A stretch of DNA of 64,000 nucleotides from Arcuatula senhousia (GCA_963971305.1 OZ020306.1:34307512-34371511), one strand, 5' to 3'. Counted from the stretch's first letter, positions 36,240 through 48,030 are shown. The notes: generated by a model not told the origin, from the sequence alone. Program-made: numbers and translations.

Positions 36240-37725
36240 GAGGAAATCATATTTCATTTCCTCCCTCGGCCTTTCTGTTGGTGGCAATAATGATGACATT
36301 CCATCCCTGTATTGGATTCCTAAATTACATGAAAATCAATACAAACAGCGCTTCATTGCAGGGTCCTCCAAATGTACAAAAGCCTCTTTCAGTTCTGTTG
36401 ACTTCAATACTTACGGCAATAAAATCCGGCCTCCAGAAATACTACGATTGTTTTTATTCTAGAAATGATGTCAATCAAATGTGGATCCTGAAGAATTCGA
36501 AAGAATTGATGGAGATTCTTTACTCTAAATCAGTTTCATCTTGTAACAGCATCAAACCATTCGATTTCTCCACACTTTACACTTCTATTCCAAATGAACA
36601 CCTGAAATCGCGATTGGCACAGCTGATTAAACGCAGCTTTTTCAAAAAGAATAGAAAACGCAGGTACATATATCTAGTAGTCGATTATACCAAGACTTAC
36701 TTTGTCATCAATGAGTCTAAGAAAAAGAACAAATTTACAGAATACCAAATAATCGACATGCTCAACTTTCTTATTGACAACATATTTGTTCGGTTTGGTG
36801 GACGTGTTTTTCAGCAAACAATAGGGATTCCAATGGGCACTAATTGTGCACCTTTGCTTACTGATTTGTTTCTTCATTCATATGAAGCAGACTTCTTACA
36901 ATCTCTACTAGACAGAAAAGACCGTAGACTAGCTCTCTCTTTCAACCTCACGTTCCGTTATATCGATGATGTCCACTCACTAATTAATTCTCGATTTGGT
37001 GACTTTCTTCATCTCATACTAGTATATCCCCAGGAGCTTAAGATAAAGGACACAACGGATTCTTGGAAGTCTGCATCATATTTAGATCTACATCTCGATA
37101 TTGACTCTCAAGAAAGACTTTCAACAAGGCTCTATGACAAACGTGATGACTTCAACTTTCCAATCGTCAACTTTCCTTTCTTGTGTAGCAACATTCTGTC
37201 CGCTCCAGCTTATGGAGTTTACGTATCTCAATGGATTCGTTATTCCAGAGTGTGCGGGACTAACATCGATTTCCTTAGCAGAGTGACACGTCTGACGCAA
37301 AAGTTGCTCACAAAAGGTTATGTTGCTCCTCGGTTGCTGTCTTCACTCAAGAAATTTTACGGAAGACATCATGCACTTATAGACAAATATGGGACTTCGA
37401 TCTCTCAGATGAGTGCAGATGTTGGTTTGTCATAAGATTTTGTTTTGTCTTCCTTTACCGGATTTGACACGCTGAATGGACTATTGGCAACGCGACGGGT
37501 GCGCTATAGCAAGTAGGACTGTTTATTCTTCCGGAGCAACTGAGTTCACTCTTGTTTCGACTGGAGTTCGCGTTGTTGATTGATATTAAGTTATTTTGTG
37601 TTTCCATGTTTTACATGTTGTCTGTTTTTGTCCCGTTCTTGTTGGTGTTTACTGGTTTTGTCTCTGCCCTTTCGGACTTTTGACATTCGGATACCCCATT
37701 GGTCACTCTGCTTCTTTCAATGTTA
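36240..37725 (+). mobile_element. Penelope-like reverse transcriptase element, best copy in the window
   Basis: The long frame 36,278-37,435 (385 codons) holds reverse transcriptase blocks in order: FDFSTLYTSIP (catalytic Asp, block A), GIPMGTNCAP (block B) and YIDDV (block C). A C-terminal stretch then ends SADVGLS and stop. The upstream signature LYWIPKLHENQYKQRFIAGS is readable only in another frame (~36,295-36,360), so a frameshift near 36,370-36,385 separates it, and the Met at 36,278 is not a real start. That signature resembles the YGLPKIHK-type motif of Penelope-like elements. No GIY-YIG endonuclease is seen before the stop or in the ~290-bp 3' tail (37,436-37,725, ending CTCTGCTTCTTTC). 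5'-truncated. Confidence 0.8.
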
Positions 37726-38081
37726 AGAATGAATTTATTTTTTTCTTTCAACAAGTTCTTTCCTAAGTTTAACATCTTAAATGTGAAAAGGTTTAATATT
37801 ATGTGCACTATGAAAGTTTGCTTGTGTTTTTATTTGTTGCTTCCAGTTTTAGTTTACATGCATTGAAGAATTTTCTAAGCCACATGGTTTCTAAGTCCAG
37901 GCTTGTCCAAACCAGGATTTAGTATCATTAATCGGTTCCAAAGCCTACAATTAAAAGACAACAGACACTGCACTATTGGCTGTGCATTTTCAATGAATAT
38001 CATGATATTAGAATAGTTTTTATGTCTGAATGACACCAAAATGTACAGAAAGGGTTTAGAAAAAAACCAAAATATTTATGA

Positions 38082-38524
38082 GAGAGTGAGTGAGTAAGGA
38101 CTTGGTGTTTTACGCCCGTGCAACACTATATAGGTTATTTACAGGCGATGAACATGAAAAGGATGATAAAATGAACATGAAATGACGATGATAAATGAAA
38201 TATTGGGAATTTTGAAGAACCACAGCAAAAGGGGAGTGGTGGGTAGGGGCAGAAAATTTAGCCTATGTGGTGCACTACTTCGCGGTCCACAAAGGGGTCT
38301 TTAACGACGTTACGTGCATGAAGCGTGGCACTCTCCACACACGTTGGCCCACTATGGTCAGGGTTTCCGTATCATAGACCTGACAACCCCCGCGGACGAG
38401 GGCTTCCCTATTCAGCCTGTAACCTAGGGTACACTCTTGATCGCTTTGTGGGCTGAGCACTGACCCGACGTCAGAATCTCAAGACCCTTAGTCGCCTCTT
38501 ACGACAAGCTAGGCTCTGCTGCTG
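38082..38524 (-). mobile_element. SINE-like insertion, diverged family member
   Basis: 443 bp flanked by AAATATTTATGA at 38,070-38,081 and 38,525-38,536. It shares the layout and several blocks of the two other SINE-like elements (gatgaacatgaaa, aaaatttagcct, ccactatggtcagg, cctgacaaccc, cgctttgtggg, cgacaagct) but is much diverged, and its tail is GAGTGAGTGAGTAAGG rather than TTAG repeats. Non-coding. Confidence 0.75.
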
Positions 38525-38706
38525 AAATATTTATGAAAATAGAATAATATGTGAATAATTTGAAATTCCGTTCATGTCATAAAAAATCCACTTTATAAAA
38601 GCTTCAAGACCAAACCTTTTATGTTCATACCTTATACTTTTCATGTCTACTTCATTGATATAACCGATTATTTTCTAAGGTTTAAAATATGAAACTTACT
38701 CACCAA

Positions 38707-39485
38707 AACCGAATATATTTCAGTATCCCTTTTACATGAATGTCTTCACAACTGTATTGTGTTTTGTGTTATTAACGGACCCTATGATCGCAAAGGAAGA
38801 GGAAGGTTTGGCGCGGCATAAAACTTGGTTTAATCCACCATTTTTTCTGAAATGTCTGTACAAAGTCAGGATCACTGCGGTATTCAATATCTCTGTTATG
38901 TCATCCTTGTTTTGTCTTTTCCCTTGGACATTGAAATTCGGTTATTTTGAATGTTGAAAAAATCACCAAAACCGAATATATTTCAGTATCCCTTTTACAT
39001 GAATGTCTTCACAACTGTATTGTGTTTTGTGTTATTAACGGACCCTATGATCGCAAAGGAAGAGGAAGGTTTGGCGCGGCATAAAACTTGGTTTAATCCA
39101 CCATTTTTTCTGAAATGTCTGTACAAAGTCAGGATCACTGCGGTATTCAATATCTCTGTTATGTCATCCTTGTTTTGTCTTTTCCCTTGGACATTGAAAT
39201 TCGGTTATTTTGAATGTTGAAAAAATCACCAAAACCGAATATATTTCAGTATCCCTTTTACATGAATGTCTTCACAACTGTATTGTGTTTTGTGTTATTA
39301 ACGGACCCTATGATCGCAAAGGAAGAGGAAGGTTTGGCGCGGCATAAAACTTGGTTTAATCCACCATTTTTTCTGAAATGTCTGTACAAAGTCAGGATCA
39401 CTGCGGTATTCAATATCTCTGTTATGTCATCCTTGTTTTGTCTTTTCCCTTGGACATTGAAATTCGGTTATTTCGAATGTTGAAA
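38707..39485 (+). repeat. 263-bp tandem triplication
   Basis: Three near-identical copies (starts ~38,702, 38,965 and 39,228), each from caccaaaaccgaatatattt to gaatgttgaaaaaat. Each contains the same 89-codon frame with a hydrophobic stretch (NVFTTVLCFVLL). The frame starts inside the previous copy and a diverged relative at 40,650-40,920 does not keep it open, so coding is unlikely. Motifs such as gaaatgtctgtacaaagtcagg are those of a dispersed repeat. Confidence 0.9.
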
Positions 39486-39854
39486 AAATGTAAAAATTAT
39501 CTCTGTTAAATGAAACAGAATATCTTTATTCCTACGTCGAAAATATAGTTATGGTAAAGTGATTGAAAATATCAAAATATGCATTTCTACCGGAAAGCGA
39601 ATATATAGTACTAGTTGAGTAGTAGACCATGGGATGAAAGATCTTTGAATGGATAAAAACACTTCCAAGTAGAAAGAAGTGAAATCATATAACAAAAGTT
39701 TTTGTTTAAGAAAAAAATTACGGCTGATAATATATCAAGGTTCAACGAACATCTATTTGTCAGCCACAATTATAAATGACAATATAAGACTGGACCGGTT
39801 ATAAGAACTTATTAAACTCAATTTATTAATATTTGTATAATTTGAAATAAAGGC

Positions 39855-40260
39855 TTTTTACAAAGCTGTATGACAAACGCGATAACTTTAACTTCGTCAC
39901 CTTAACTACATTCCGTTCGCTCCAACTTGTGGAGTTAACATATCACAACTGATTTGTTATTCATGAGCTTTCGGACTTGCTTTGATATCCTTGAACACGA
40001 AAAAAAAGACAGCAAAGGTTAATGCTGCTCCTTGGTTGTTGTGTTCACTTAAAACAGTCATCATGTGCTCATAAGCAAAATACTGTATCTCTTCCTGACA
40101 GGAAGGTAAAGATGTTGGTTTGTAATAGGGTTATAGGGTATGTTTTGTCCTGCTCTTCTGTATTTACAAGATCGATGGAAATCAACCGTAAGCAACGCGA
40201 TGTGTGTGTTGCAACAAGCAGGCTTACCGTTCAGGAGCACCTGTTTTTTGTGTGTGTGTG
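39855..40260 (+). mobile_element. Penelope-like C-terminal and tail remnant, eroded
   Basis: Matches the stretch from the LYDKRDNF region through the ORF end (gatgttggtttgta) and into the 3' tail, with many indels. Frames in 40,022-40,429 derive from this remnant and a G/T-rich run. Confidence 0.6.
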
Positions 40261-40649
40261 TTTTTATACTGTCTGGGGCTTTTGGGGTAGTTTTTTTTGG
40301 GGGGGGGTTGTTTGTTTGTTTTGGGTTTGTTTTACTAAAAACACCACCGAATGTACCTTTTCATGTCATTCATCACGTTGCATCTCAAATTTGACACAAG
40401 TGATCCAACATCTCAGTACAAAAATTTAAGATAAAAGAAACGACTTTAATTTCAAATTATTTCTTTTGCTAACTTTGAAAGTAACAAACCAAGCCGCTTG
40501 TACATTTTTTTTAAAGATTTTTTATTCCAGCAGTCTCATGGACCGAATATTATACCAAGGTTATTTGAATTTTTTCATCAGCCACTGTATTATGTAAACC
40601 GAAATAATTAGTGCTTGTTTTTATTAGTATAAGACTGGGTGTTGTACTA

Positions 40650-40920
40650 AGTTGGTTATTTCAATATCCCTATTATGTCTTCACAGCCGTGTTGTGTTTT
40701 GTATAACTATCGGACGCTAAGATTGCAATTCAAGAGGAAGGTTTTGCATGATAAAATCTGGTAAAGCTCATTGTTTCTTTTGAAATGCCTGTAACAAGAC
40801 AGGACAAGTGCGATCTTCATTTTTTCTAACCTTAATTTGTGTTTCTCTTGGACATTTGAGAAAGTTCCTCCGAGTTCGGTTATTATTAGCTTTATTTCTT
40901 TGTAATTTATTTATTCTATA
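40650..40920 (+). repeat. Diverged relative of the 263-bp repeat
   Basis: Shared blocks with 38,707-39,485: tatgtcttcacagccgtgtt, gaggaaggtt, tgaaatgcctgtaacaagac, ccttgg/ctcttggacatttga, gttcggttatta. A (TA)n run follows at ~40,920-40,938. Confidence 0.6.
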
Positions 40921-41099
40921 CATATATATATATATATTATGATAGTTATTCTTACTTCAAATGCAGATTTAAAGAGGACAAGAAAGAGTTGTGGTAAGAA
41001 ATGATCTGATCTTTGTCGATTGAAGTCAAAGCGTATGTAGTATAAGAGAAGGCATTATCATGAATAGCTAGGTTTCTTTTTTTTATCAAATATACGATA

Positions 41100-41504
41100 T
41101 TGAGATGTGGAATAAGTGTACGCGACACAACAAACATAAACAAACAGCAATTCAAAAAATCACAACGGAAAACAGCAAGCAGTCTTCAACATGACCATAG
41201 GTCACTGCTTACCGTCTTGCATTGGCCCAAGACTTATAATACAATACAAAAGTATCAAAACCAATCCCTAAATCATCAACGAAAGACTCAATTCTTGACA
41301 AACATACAAAACCTATGTTGCAAGAGTAAGCTCGACAACATACTTGTCATGCAGGGAAGAGACAATCAAGTGCAATATGGAATTGGGCTGAGGATTGACA
41401 GGAAGTTTTACATAGGAAAAAGTACTTCAATGAATTTGAAGAAACCTTTGTATTTTTACTTCAATGCATTGTTGAATTCTGTTTATAATGTTCAATTATT
41501 TTGA
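41100..41504 (+). other. Unidentified 134-codon open frame
   Basis: Encodes a basic, Gln/Asn/Lys-rich 134-residue sequence with no motif I recognise and no signal peptide or membrane segment. It lies between repeats and the tail of Mab-21-like copy B, on the opposite strand. May be chance. Confidence 0.2.
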
Positions 41505-41676
41505 TAGACATATTTATTTTTAAAATTGTGTACATAACTGTTCTATATTAAGCACCGAAGCATAAACTTCTATCGAAAATGTCTAATTTCTCCAACACGA
41601 ACCATTTCAACCTTCACGAGGCCAAAATAAACGAAACCGAATGATTGCCATGATTTTTGGCCATTATGAGAGTATT

Positions 41677-43040
41677 TTATGCAATTATGTAAATATCATC
41701 TAAGTCTTCATCATTTTCCCTAAGAATATCAATATCAGGTACAATGTAAGTCAAAATTTTGTCCCTTATTTTCTCATATTTATTCTTTTTGTGCCTAAGA
41801 CGATCAGTAAAAGGTTCATTTTCATATGATTTCGAAAACTCTGTTTCTCTGAATGCAATGTTACTTTTGAGGACAAGTTTTTCGATATGGTTCCTTCTTT
41901 CAGCTTCTCGTGACGTGTTTTTCCCAAGCGATTGGTGAAGTTTGTCGCAACATTGAAACATGTTTTCTCATATTTAGCTCTCGGGTGAGAAGTTGTCGTT
42001 CTTGTTCATTAATTCGTCCGTGTAAAAGATTTCGCTCCTCGATCATGTAACTTTGTAAACAACCACTTTCCACGCTTTCTTTCAGTAAAATTAATGCGTC
42101 AACTATTCTATCTACGATGAATGTTTGGGAAAAACTTACTTTAGGTTGCCGCTCTACTATCCAAAATATTATGTTTTTGACAATGTATGATGTAATGGAA
42201 GAACATAATGGTGTCAAAACAGATTTTACTATCAATTTCAAAAGAATCAAAATCTTTATCTGGTATTCATTTAAAGATTCAACCAGCACCATTTCTGCTT
42301 TTGTAAAACATATTCTCCATTCGGGGGAGGGAAACTTACTTCCAACATTAGCAACTGGAACAACATATGCCTCAAGACTTCGTATCAATTCCATCAGTTT
42401 TGAGTCTGGCCAGTCAAACTTTCTTGGACGATTTATCCATTTTGATAAAAGATCAGTACAAATACAAGGAATTCCTAATACAAAGTCGTACATTGTTCGT
42501 TGATTTCCATATTTTTCGGCAGGTCCTTGATTTTTATTTTTTTTGTATTCTGTCCCCATTTATATCATACATTTCATTATGTAGATCATGTAGAAAACTC
42601 TTCTCAAAATTGTAACCAACATATTCATTATCGTCCTCTTTTTCTAAAGTCATATGATTAAGCATCACTACCTTCTCTTTACTATGGTTGTCAACATAAA
42701 GCAGCCTCAATCTAGTATATCCGGGTGAACAATTGTTTGTGTCCAAATGAAATACAACAGATGCTTTATATTTGTTTGTACAGTAATCAGCATTGTCTAT
42801 GCACAGAAAATTCTTTAAAACTAGGAGACGATCTATATCACTCTCAAAATAAAGTGAGATACCTTCGCCTTTCCCTCCCGCTGTCAGGTAAAGCAACGGA
42901 TGTCCACTGTCCTTTGTCTCATAAATTTCGCCTAGCTTCCTGTTTATTGTTCTACGGTAGTTAATCATTTCCTGACTGTATCCCAGATCGTCGAGACATT
43001 TACATATACTTAGACAGAAGTCTCGGGTTGAATAAGACAT
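41677..43040 (-). pseudogene. Mab-21/cGAS-like nucleotidyltransferase, copy B (two frameshifts)
   Basis: Most complete copy by length. The first segment (43,040 to ~42,540) has the nucleotidyltransferase signature, AGGKGEG (residues 54-60) and ESDID (66-70), equivalent to the G-S/acidic-pair motif of cGAS-like enzymes. The second segment (to ~41,965) covers GPAEKYGNQ, the WINRPRKFDWPD stretch and the helical C-terminal half. The third (to 41,677) ends DDIYIIA. Segment 1 to 2 is broken at an A8 run (~42,536-42,545). Segment 2 to 3 is broken by an apparent ~14-bp deletion relative to copies A and C at ~41,965 (between LNM and the QREN-equivalent). If the A8 shift were an assembly error, only one lesion would remain. 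No introns are needed to explain either break. Confidence 0.8.
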
Positions 43041-43534
43041 TCCGACTCTTTTTTGGTTTAATATTAGAATAAAATGAGCCTATACTTATTCGTTATGTAC
43101 AAATGTACGTTCAATCATTACATCGATTAATTACATAATAACTTTTAAATAACTTTTGGACAAAAGAACTGCTTTCATGGTATTGTATGCACTTGTAACT
43201 GCAATAAAAAAGTTTTTATGACCAACTTAGATATATCATTGAGATAAGGATAAATTTTGGATTTTTTCCGAAATGGCCATACAGCTCATAAAAATGATTG
43301 CAGTTGGAGTTGACATATGTGTTATGATCTCAAATTTATTTACTCAATATCCTTTCATTAATTATTTATCTTTTCCACACGGAGATACATGTTAACTGAC
43401 TTACATGATGCTTTCAATCAGGATTTGTAAAAGTTGGCCGCATAAAAAAATCCTGATAGTGAGCGTGCTGATTGCAAAACGAAATTATGATTATGTTATT
43501 TTCAAATGAATGCGATATGCATCAATACAAACAA

Positions 43535-44165
43535 CAAGAAGCCCAAGAGCCTGAATCGCTCACCTGGTTTTTAAGCTAAAAGGGTTTAAGCCATTTCGTC
43601 TATATGGGGTCATTGACAACTTTGACCAAATAAAGACCGCTGTGAAGGTAAATGAGCTGAAGATTATAGCAAGCAACAGCATTTTTCTTTCTGCAACACT
43701 TTCCATTCTATTGGGCAAAACATAAACAAACACTTTTTTATCATTAAAGGGCCATATAAGGGCTCATCTGACATCTTTGACCCCGTGGATACTTTTGTAT
43801 AGCTCAATGAGCTGCAATGAATGTTCAAAGCAAGCAACAGTTTTTCTCTGTCTGAAATAGTTTTAATTCTTTAGCGCAAAACCATGAAAAACGTTGTTAT
43901 TGATCTTTAGAGGGCAATACCGCCTATAAAAAGTCATAATAGAACGTCCAGCCAATGGAGGCTTTTGATGCAGAAGCAGGAAGGTTGCATCAGATTATCC
44001 TAACTATTATACTTTTTTATGAATAAGCCAAAAACAGAAGTCTGGCCCCCTGGTGGTTTTGTTTATGACGAATCACCCTAAGGATCAATCATACCAAGTT
44101 TCATTAAATACTGTTCAGTAGTTTTAGAGGAGATTTTTTAAAAGACTTTCGGTCCAGGTGAGTTA
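43535..44165 (+). repeat. Dispersed repeat with gctcacctgg ends
   Basis: Starts agcctgaatcgctcacctgg and ends tcggtccaggtgagttaaaa, forming short inverted ends. It contains two sub-copies of a gcaagcaacag...tttctctgtctg block followed by cattctat, related to positions 1-120. Non-coding. Confidence 0.65.
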
Positions 44166-44734
44166 AAAATTGATAACAGTTCCTGCATGATTAAAACCTT
44201 CACTGTACACTGTCTTTTATTTTTTTTTCAAGATTAACCCCGTTAAATTCTCCTTTAAACAGGAACACCTTCGACACGTCTAATTTGAAGTCGAGTTACT
44301 TCATATTCAACTGAAACTGTGATTTATAAAAAAACACTTTCATTTTGGATTAACAGAGTTTTTGATTAAAACATGTACTTAACATATTTTGAAATCAATA
44401 CATACCCCATTTTGAATAAGGCTACCAAACTAAACTAAATGGCATTACTCACTCGTCTGTTTTTACATTTTCTATCGGCATAACACAACACGGAGTCTTC
44501 GCACAATTTCAACCCTTTGAAAACTTTTGTATACTAGTACTAGGTGCATTTTCAACTGAACTTTGTGAAAAACAACAACTTCTCTCTATCTGCATTAGTA
44601 TTTTAACTGTGGTGGATCCTTGGCGTGTTACCCGTCGTACGTGACATTGGGGTTCACAAACATAGTGCAACTGGCCCACTTTCTATCATACTTTCAGATC
44701 TAATGCACAAGTCTAGCAAAATGGCTACAAAATC

Positions 44735-45157
44735 GACAGATCGACGCAAAAGTTATAACAATTCTTTACCTATCCAATTTGTTTCCAATTTATATTGGAA
44801 CTATTACTGTTGGTATACATAAAGTTTTTATTCAAATAATATCTATAATTCTTCATCAATCTTAACACCGTTGAATTCTCATTAACATGCATTTGTAAAT
44901 GTTATTATCTGGCACAATATTCAATATTTTTGAGTAGGTTTTTTTTTGGCTTTATGAAATTTAATCGATCTTTTATTCTATGGACCAAAGAACTTTAATC
45001 CATTTCTGACCATTTCTATGAAAACCGCATGCATTACACATGTATCACCATCGATCTTCTAATTGTTATAACATTTAAATTTATTGTAGTTACGTTACGT
45101 AAACACTTCACATGCCCTAATTAAAAAGTTATTTTAGGTTTCATCTTTCTGTTAGTT
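44735..45157 (+). repeat. Segment paralogous to 33,250-34,190
   Basis: Starting at gacagatcgacgcaaaagtt, this aligns with 33,251 onward, but without the Penelope-like tail (33,400-33,665) and the MITE (33,855-34,134) found there. Continues into Mab-21-like copy C as the other continues into copy A, so the duplication includes upstream DNA. Confidence 0.8.
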
Positions 45158-45280
45158 ATTACTCTATTTTATTCACAAGGTTGGGCGGAGCTTAAATTTC
45201 TCAGTGTTTTAGGTAGGATTTAAACGAAGAATCCCGAAATAATTGACCCGTGACCAACCCGGTCAATAAAATAGAGTAAT
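45158..45280. mobile_element. Short MITE, 123 bp
   Basis: Inverted ends ATTACTCTATTTTATT with a further gac/cacaaggttgg/ccgggttgg match (~27 bp per arm). The paralogous site at 34,188-34,190 (tagttatgtataat) lacks it. It lies 38 bp upstream of the copy C start codon. Confidence 0.75.
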
Positions 45281-45317
45281 ATGTATAATTATTTTTTTTT
45301 TCAAATTTGTATTAAGT

Positions 45318-46726
45318 ATGGGATCTTGTCCTTCTATTGTCCATGTGGATAAATCAAAATTGTGTTCGGACTTTTGTTTAAAATTGTGCATATGTCTCGA
45401 CTATCTCGGATACAGTCAAGAGATGATCAAATACCGACGTGAAACCACCACCAAGATGGATGAAATTCACAATAGAAAATATTTCCCGGTGTTAAACCTG
45501 ACAGCTGGAGGAAAAGACGAGGGTATCGCACTTTATTTTGAAAGTGATATAGATCGTCTCAGAGTTTTGATGAATGTTTTGTGTGTAGAGAACATATTTC
45601 GAAATGAATTTGCAGCATCTGTCGTTTTCCTTTTGGATACAAGTAGTTGTTCTCCAGGGTATACTCGCTTGAAGCTTGTTCACTCTACTAACAGTTTGGA
45701 AAAAGATCTCATTCTGAACCATTTAGTGAAAGTAGACAACGATTATTACATAGACAATCAAGTTAAAAGCATTCTTTTAAATGACCATGAACTCATGTTT
45801 GATATAAATGTAGACGAAATTTACAAAGAAAGAGAAATAGGACCAGCTGAAAGATATGGGAATCAATATATAAAATATGACTTTGTTTTAGGGATTCGTT
45901 GTTTTTGTTCAAAACTCTTAATGAAATGGATAAATCGTCCAAGAAAATTTGACTGGCCAGACTCACAAATGTTAGAATCGATATGAGCTCTTGAAGCCTA
46001 TGTTGTCCCTGTAGCAAATGTTGATAGTCAATTTCCTTTGCTCGAATGGAGGATATGTTTTACAAAAGCTGAAATGCTGCTCATAGAGTCACTTACTGAA
46101 TACCAGATCAAGATTTTAATTCTTTTAAAATTGCTAGCTAAGTCAGTTTTGGCGCCTGCTATAACATCTTACATTGTCAAAAATGTTTTGTTTTGGATCC
46201 GTGAAAATCACCCCAAAGACAAGTTTTCTCAACAATTTATTATTGAGCGAATAGTCGACGCTCTTACTTTACTCAGAAATGGTGTTAAAACTGGGTATTT
46301 ACAAAGTTACACGATCATTGACAGGAATCTCTTACAAGGGCACATTACCGAAAAGGAGAAAAAATACTCGTACTTAAATTGAATATGTTGATATCTCAAA
46401 GAGAAAGCATGTTCCAATGTTGCGAGAAGCTACGTAATTGTCTAGAAAAATACAAATCATCTGTTGATGTTTGTTTACAGGAAACCGAAAGAAGGAATTA
46501 CATCGAAAAACTGGTATTAAAAAGTAAAGTTTCATTTAAAGAAATCGAGTCTCCTAGAAAAAGTAAAGCTGAAGATTTTATCGAAAGTCTTAACGACAAT
46601 AAAGCATATAAGGAACAAAGGGACAAACTTTAGGGTTGCATACTTCCTGATAAGGAAACATTAGAGAAAAATGGTCAAAACCGCGACAGAGTCTTCAAAC
46701 AGAGACTTTTTGAGACCCTTTCATAA
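45318..46726 (+). pseudogene. Mab-21/cGAS-like nucleotidyltransferase, copy C (two stops, one frameshift)
   Basis: Begins MGSCPSIVHVDKSKL, with the nucleotidyltransferase signature AGGKDEG (residues 63-69) and ESDID (75-79), then a Mab-21 core through GPAERYGNQ and WINRPRKFDWPD. Read in one frame, it meets TGA at 45,984 (where copy A has CGA), continues in the same frame to ~46,375, shifts frame there, and meets TAG at 46,631 (where copy A has TTG). The end, ETLS then stop, matches copy A. Predicted intact length would be ~465 residues. The 5' 222 codons could still be translated as a truncated nucleotidyltransferase lobe; no evidence that they are. Confidence 0.85.
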
Positions 46727-46984
46727 TGGTTTGGTTGTAAAAAAAATAAAAGATAAAAACTGCCTCATAGAACGTATATGGTTAAACTATCTTCAATGTT
46801 ACAAATGAATTGTAAATTTTCCCTTTAACAAGTACAATATGTGTCAAATCTTGTTGCGTAATGTTACCAGCTTATATGAAAAAGGTTTAAAATAATGAAC
46901 TCTATGAAGATTTGTTTGTGTAATATGTTTTTTATTCTAGTAAAAATTTAAGCCGCTTGTTTTCTCCAATATTTTTTCTAAGAA

Positions 46985-47465
46985 GGTCTGATGGGAATTA
47001 CACCGATTTCCTTGACAGAGCGTCACGTCTGTCACAAAACTTCCTATTAACATAGGGAAGCTTTTGTTGCTCCTAAGTTGCTGTCTTCACTGAAGATATT
47101 TTATGGAAAACTTCATGCGCTTTTAGACAAATATGGGACTTTTATCTCTCAGATGAGTGTAGATAATGGTTAGTTATGATTTAGTCATAGAGGTTTGAGT
47201 TTTCTTCCTTGAACGGATTTGACAGACGTAATTCGAGATAGGCAGCGCTACAGATGTGCTACAGCAGGAAGGAACTACTTACTCTTCGAAGCACATGACT
47301 TCACTCTCGTTACGATCTGAGTTCGCGTTGTTGATATCTTTTAGGTTGACTTTGTGTTTTGAGTTTATTGTGCTGTTCTTGTTAGGGTTTATCGGTAATG
47401 TCGTAGCCATTTCGCTGTTTACACTCGAATGGTTCGTTTGTGCCTCTTTGCTTCTTTCCAATTCC
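46985..47465 (+). mobile_element. Penelope-like C-terminal and 3' tail remnant
   Basis: Matches from the CGTNIDFLSR region through KLHALLDKYGTFISQMS to the ORF end, then the 3' tail to gcctctttgcttctttcc. Several indels; not coding. Confidence 0.75.
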
Positions 47466-47479
47466 ATCCATGTCATAGA

Positions 47480-48030
47480 AAATCTACTTTATTAAAGTTG
47501 ATAGGTCGTAACCAAAATCAAATTTTATTTCACCTATATAATAACAAAATTTACTCATCAAAACCAAATATTTTTCTAACTATTAATAGGTTGTTATAAG
47601 TTTTCAAAATTCTCGCTGTTGAATGAAACAGGAAATCGTTAGTCTCCCTTCTGGTATACAATAATTGAAAATATCAAAATATGCATTTCTGCCCGAAGGC
47701 GAATAACATATTTACCGGACGGAGTAGTAGACCCTTGGATGCAAGATTTTTTATTGGATTAAAATACTTTGACATTAAGTAAAAAGAAGTGAAATCATAA
47801 AACAAAGTTTATTGTTTAAGAAAAACAATATGTATGAAAATATAACAAGCTTCAACGAATATATAACTATAGAAATATAATATCACACAAGAATATTATA
47901 ATAAATATGAATAACTTAACACCGGGTGTAGTACTTTTTTTATACAATATCAACAATTCAAAACCGGGACATATAAGAACATAGCTGTCCATGTGAATAA
48001 TTTAGGTCACATTTTTCATAATTATATAAT
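47480..48030. other. Unassigned AT-rich DNA
   Basis: No supported gene. Part (47,585-47,800) resembles 39,500-39,700 (both contain tgaaaatatcaaaatatgca and a tagtagaccatggga/ccttggatg stretch), indicating an old duplication. Confidence 0.4.

Noticed and set aside
36278..36380. Met at 36,278 as the start of the reverse transcriptase
   Set aside because: Recognisable family sequence upstream of the core domain is in a different frame here, so the first ~35 codons of this frame are out of register and the element is 5'-truncated.
40022..40429. 135-codon frame, possible small gene
   Set aside because: Its 5' half is an eroded Penelope-like C-terminus and tail, and its 3' half crosses a G/T-rich run.
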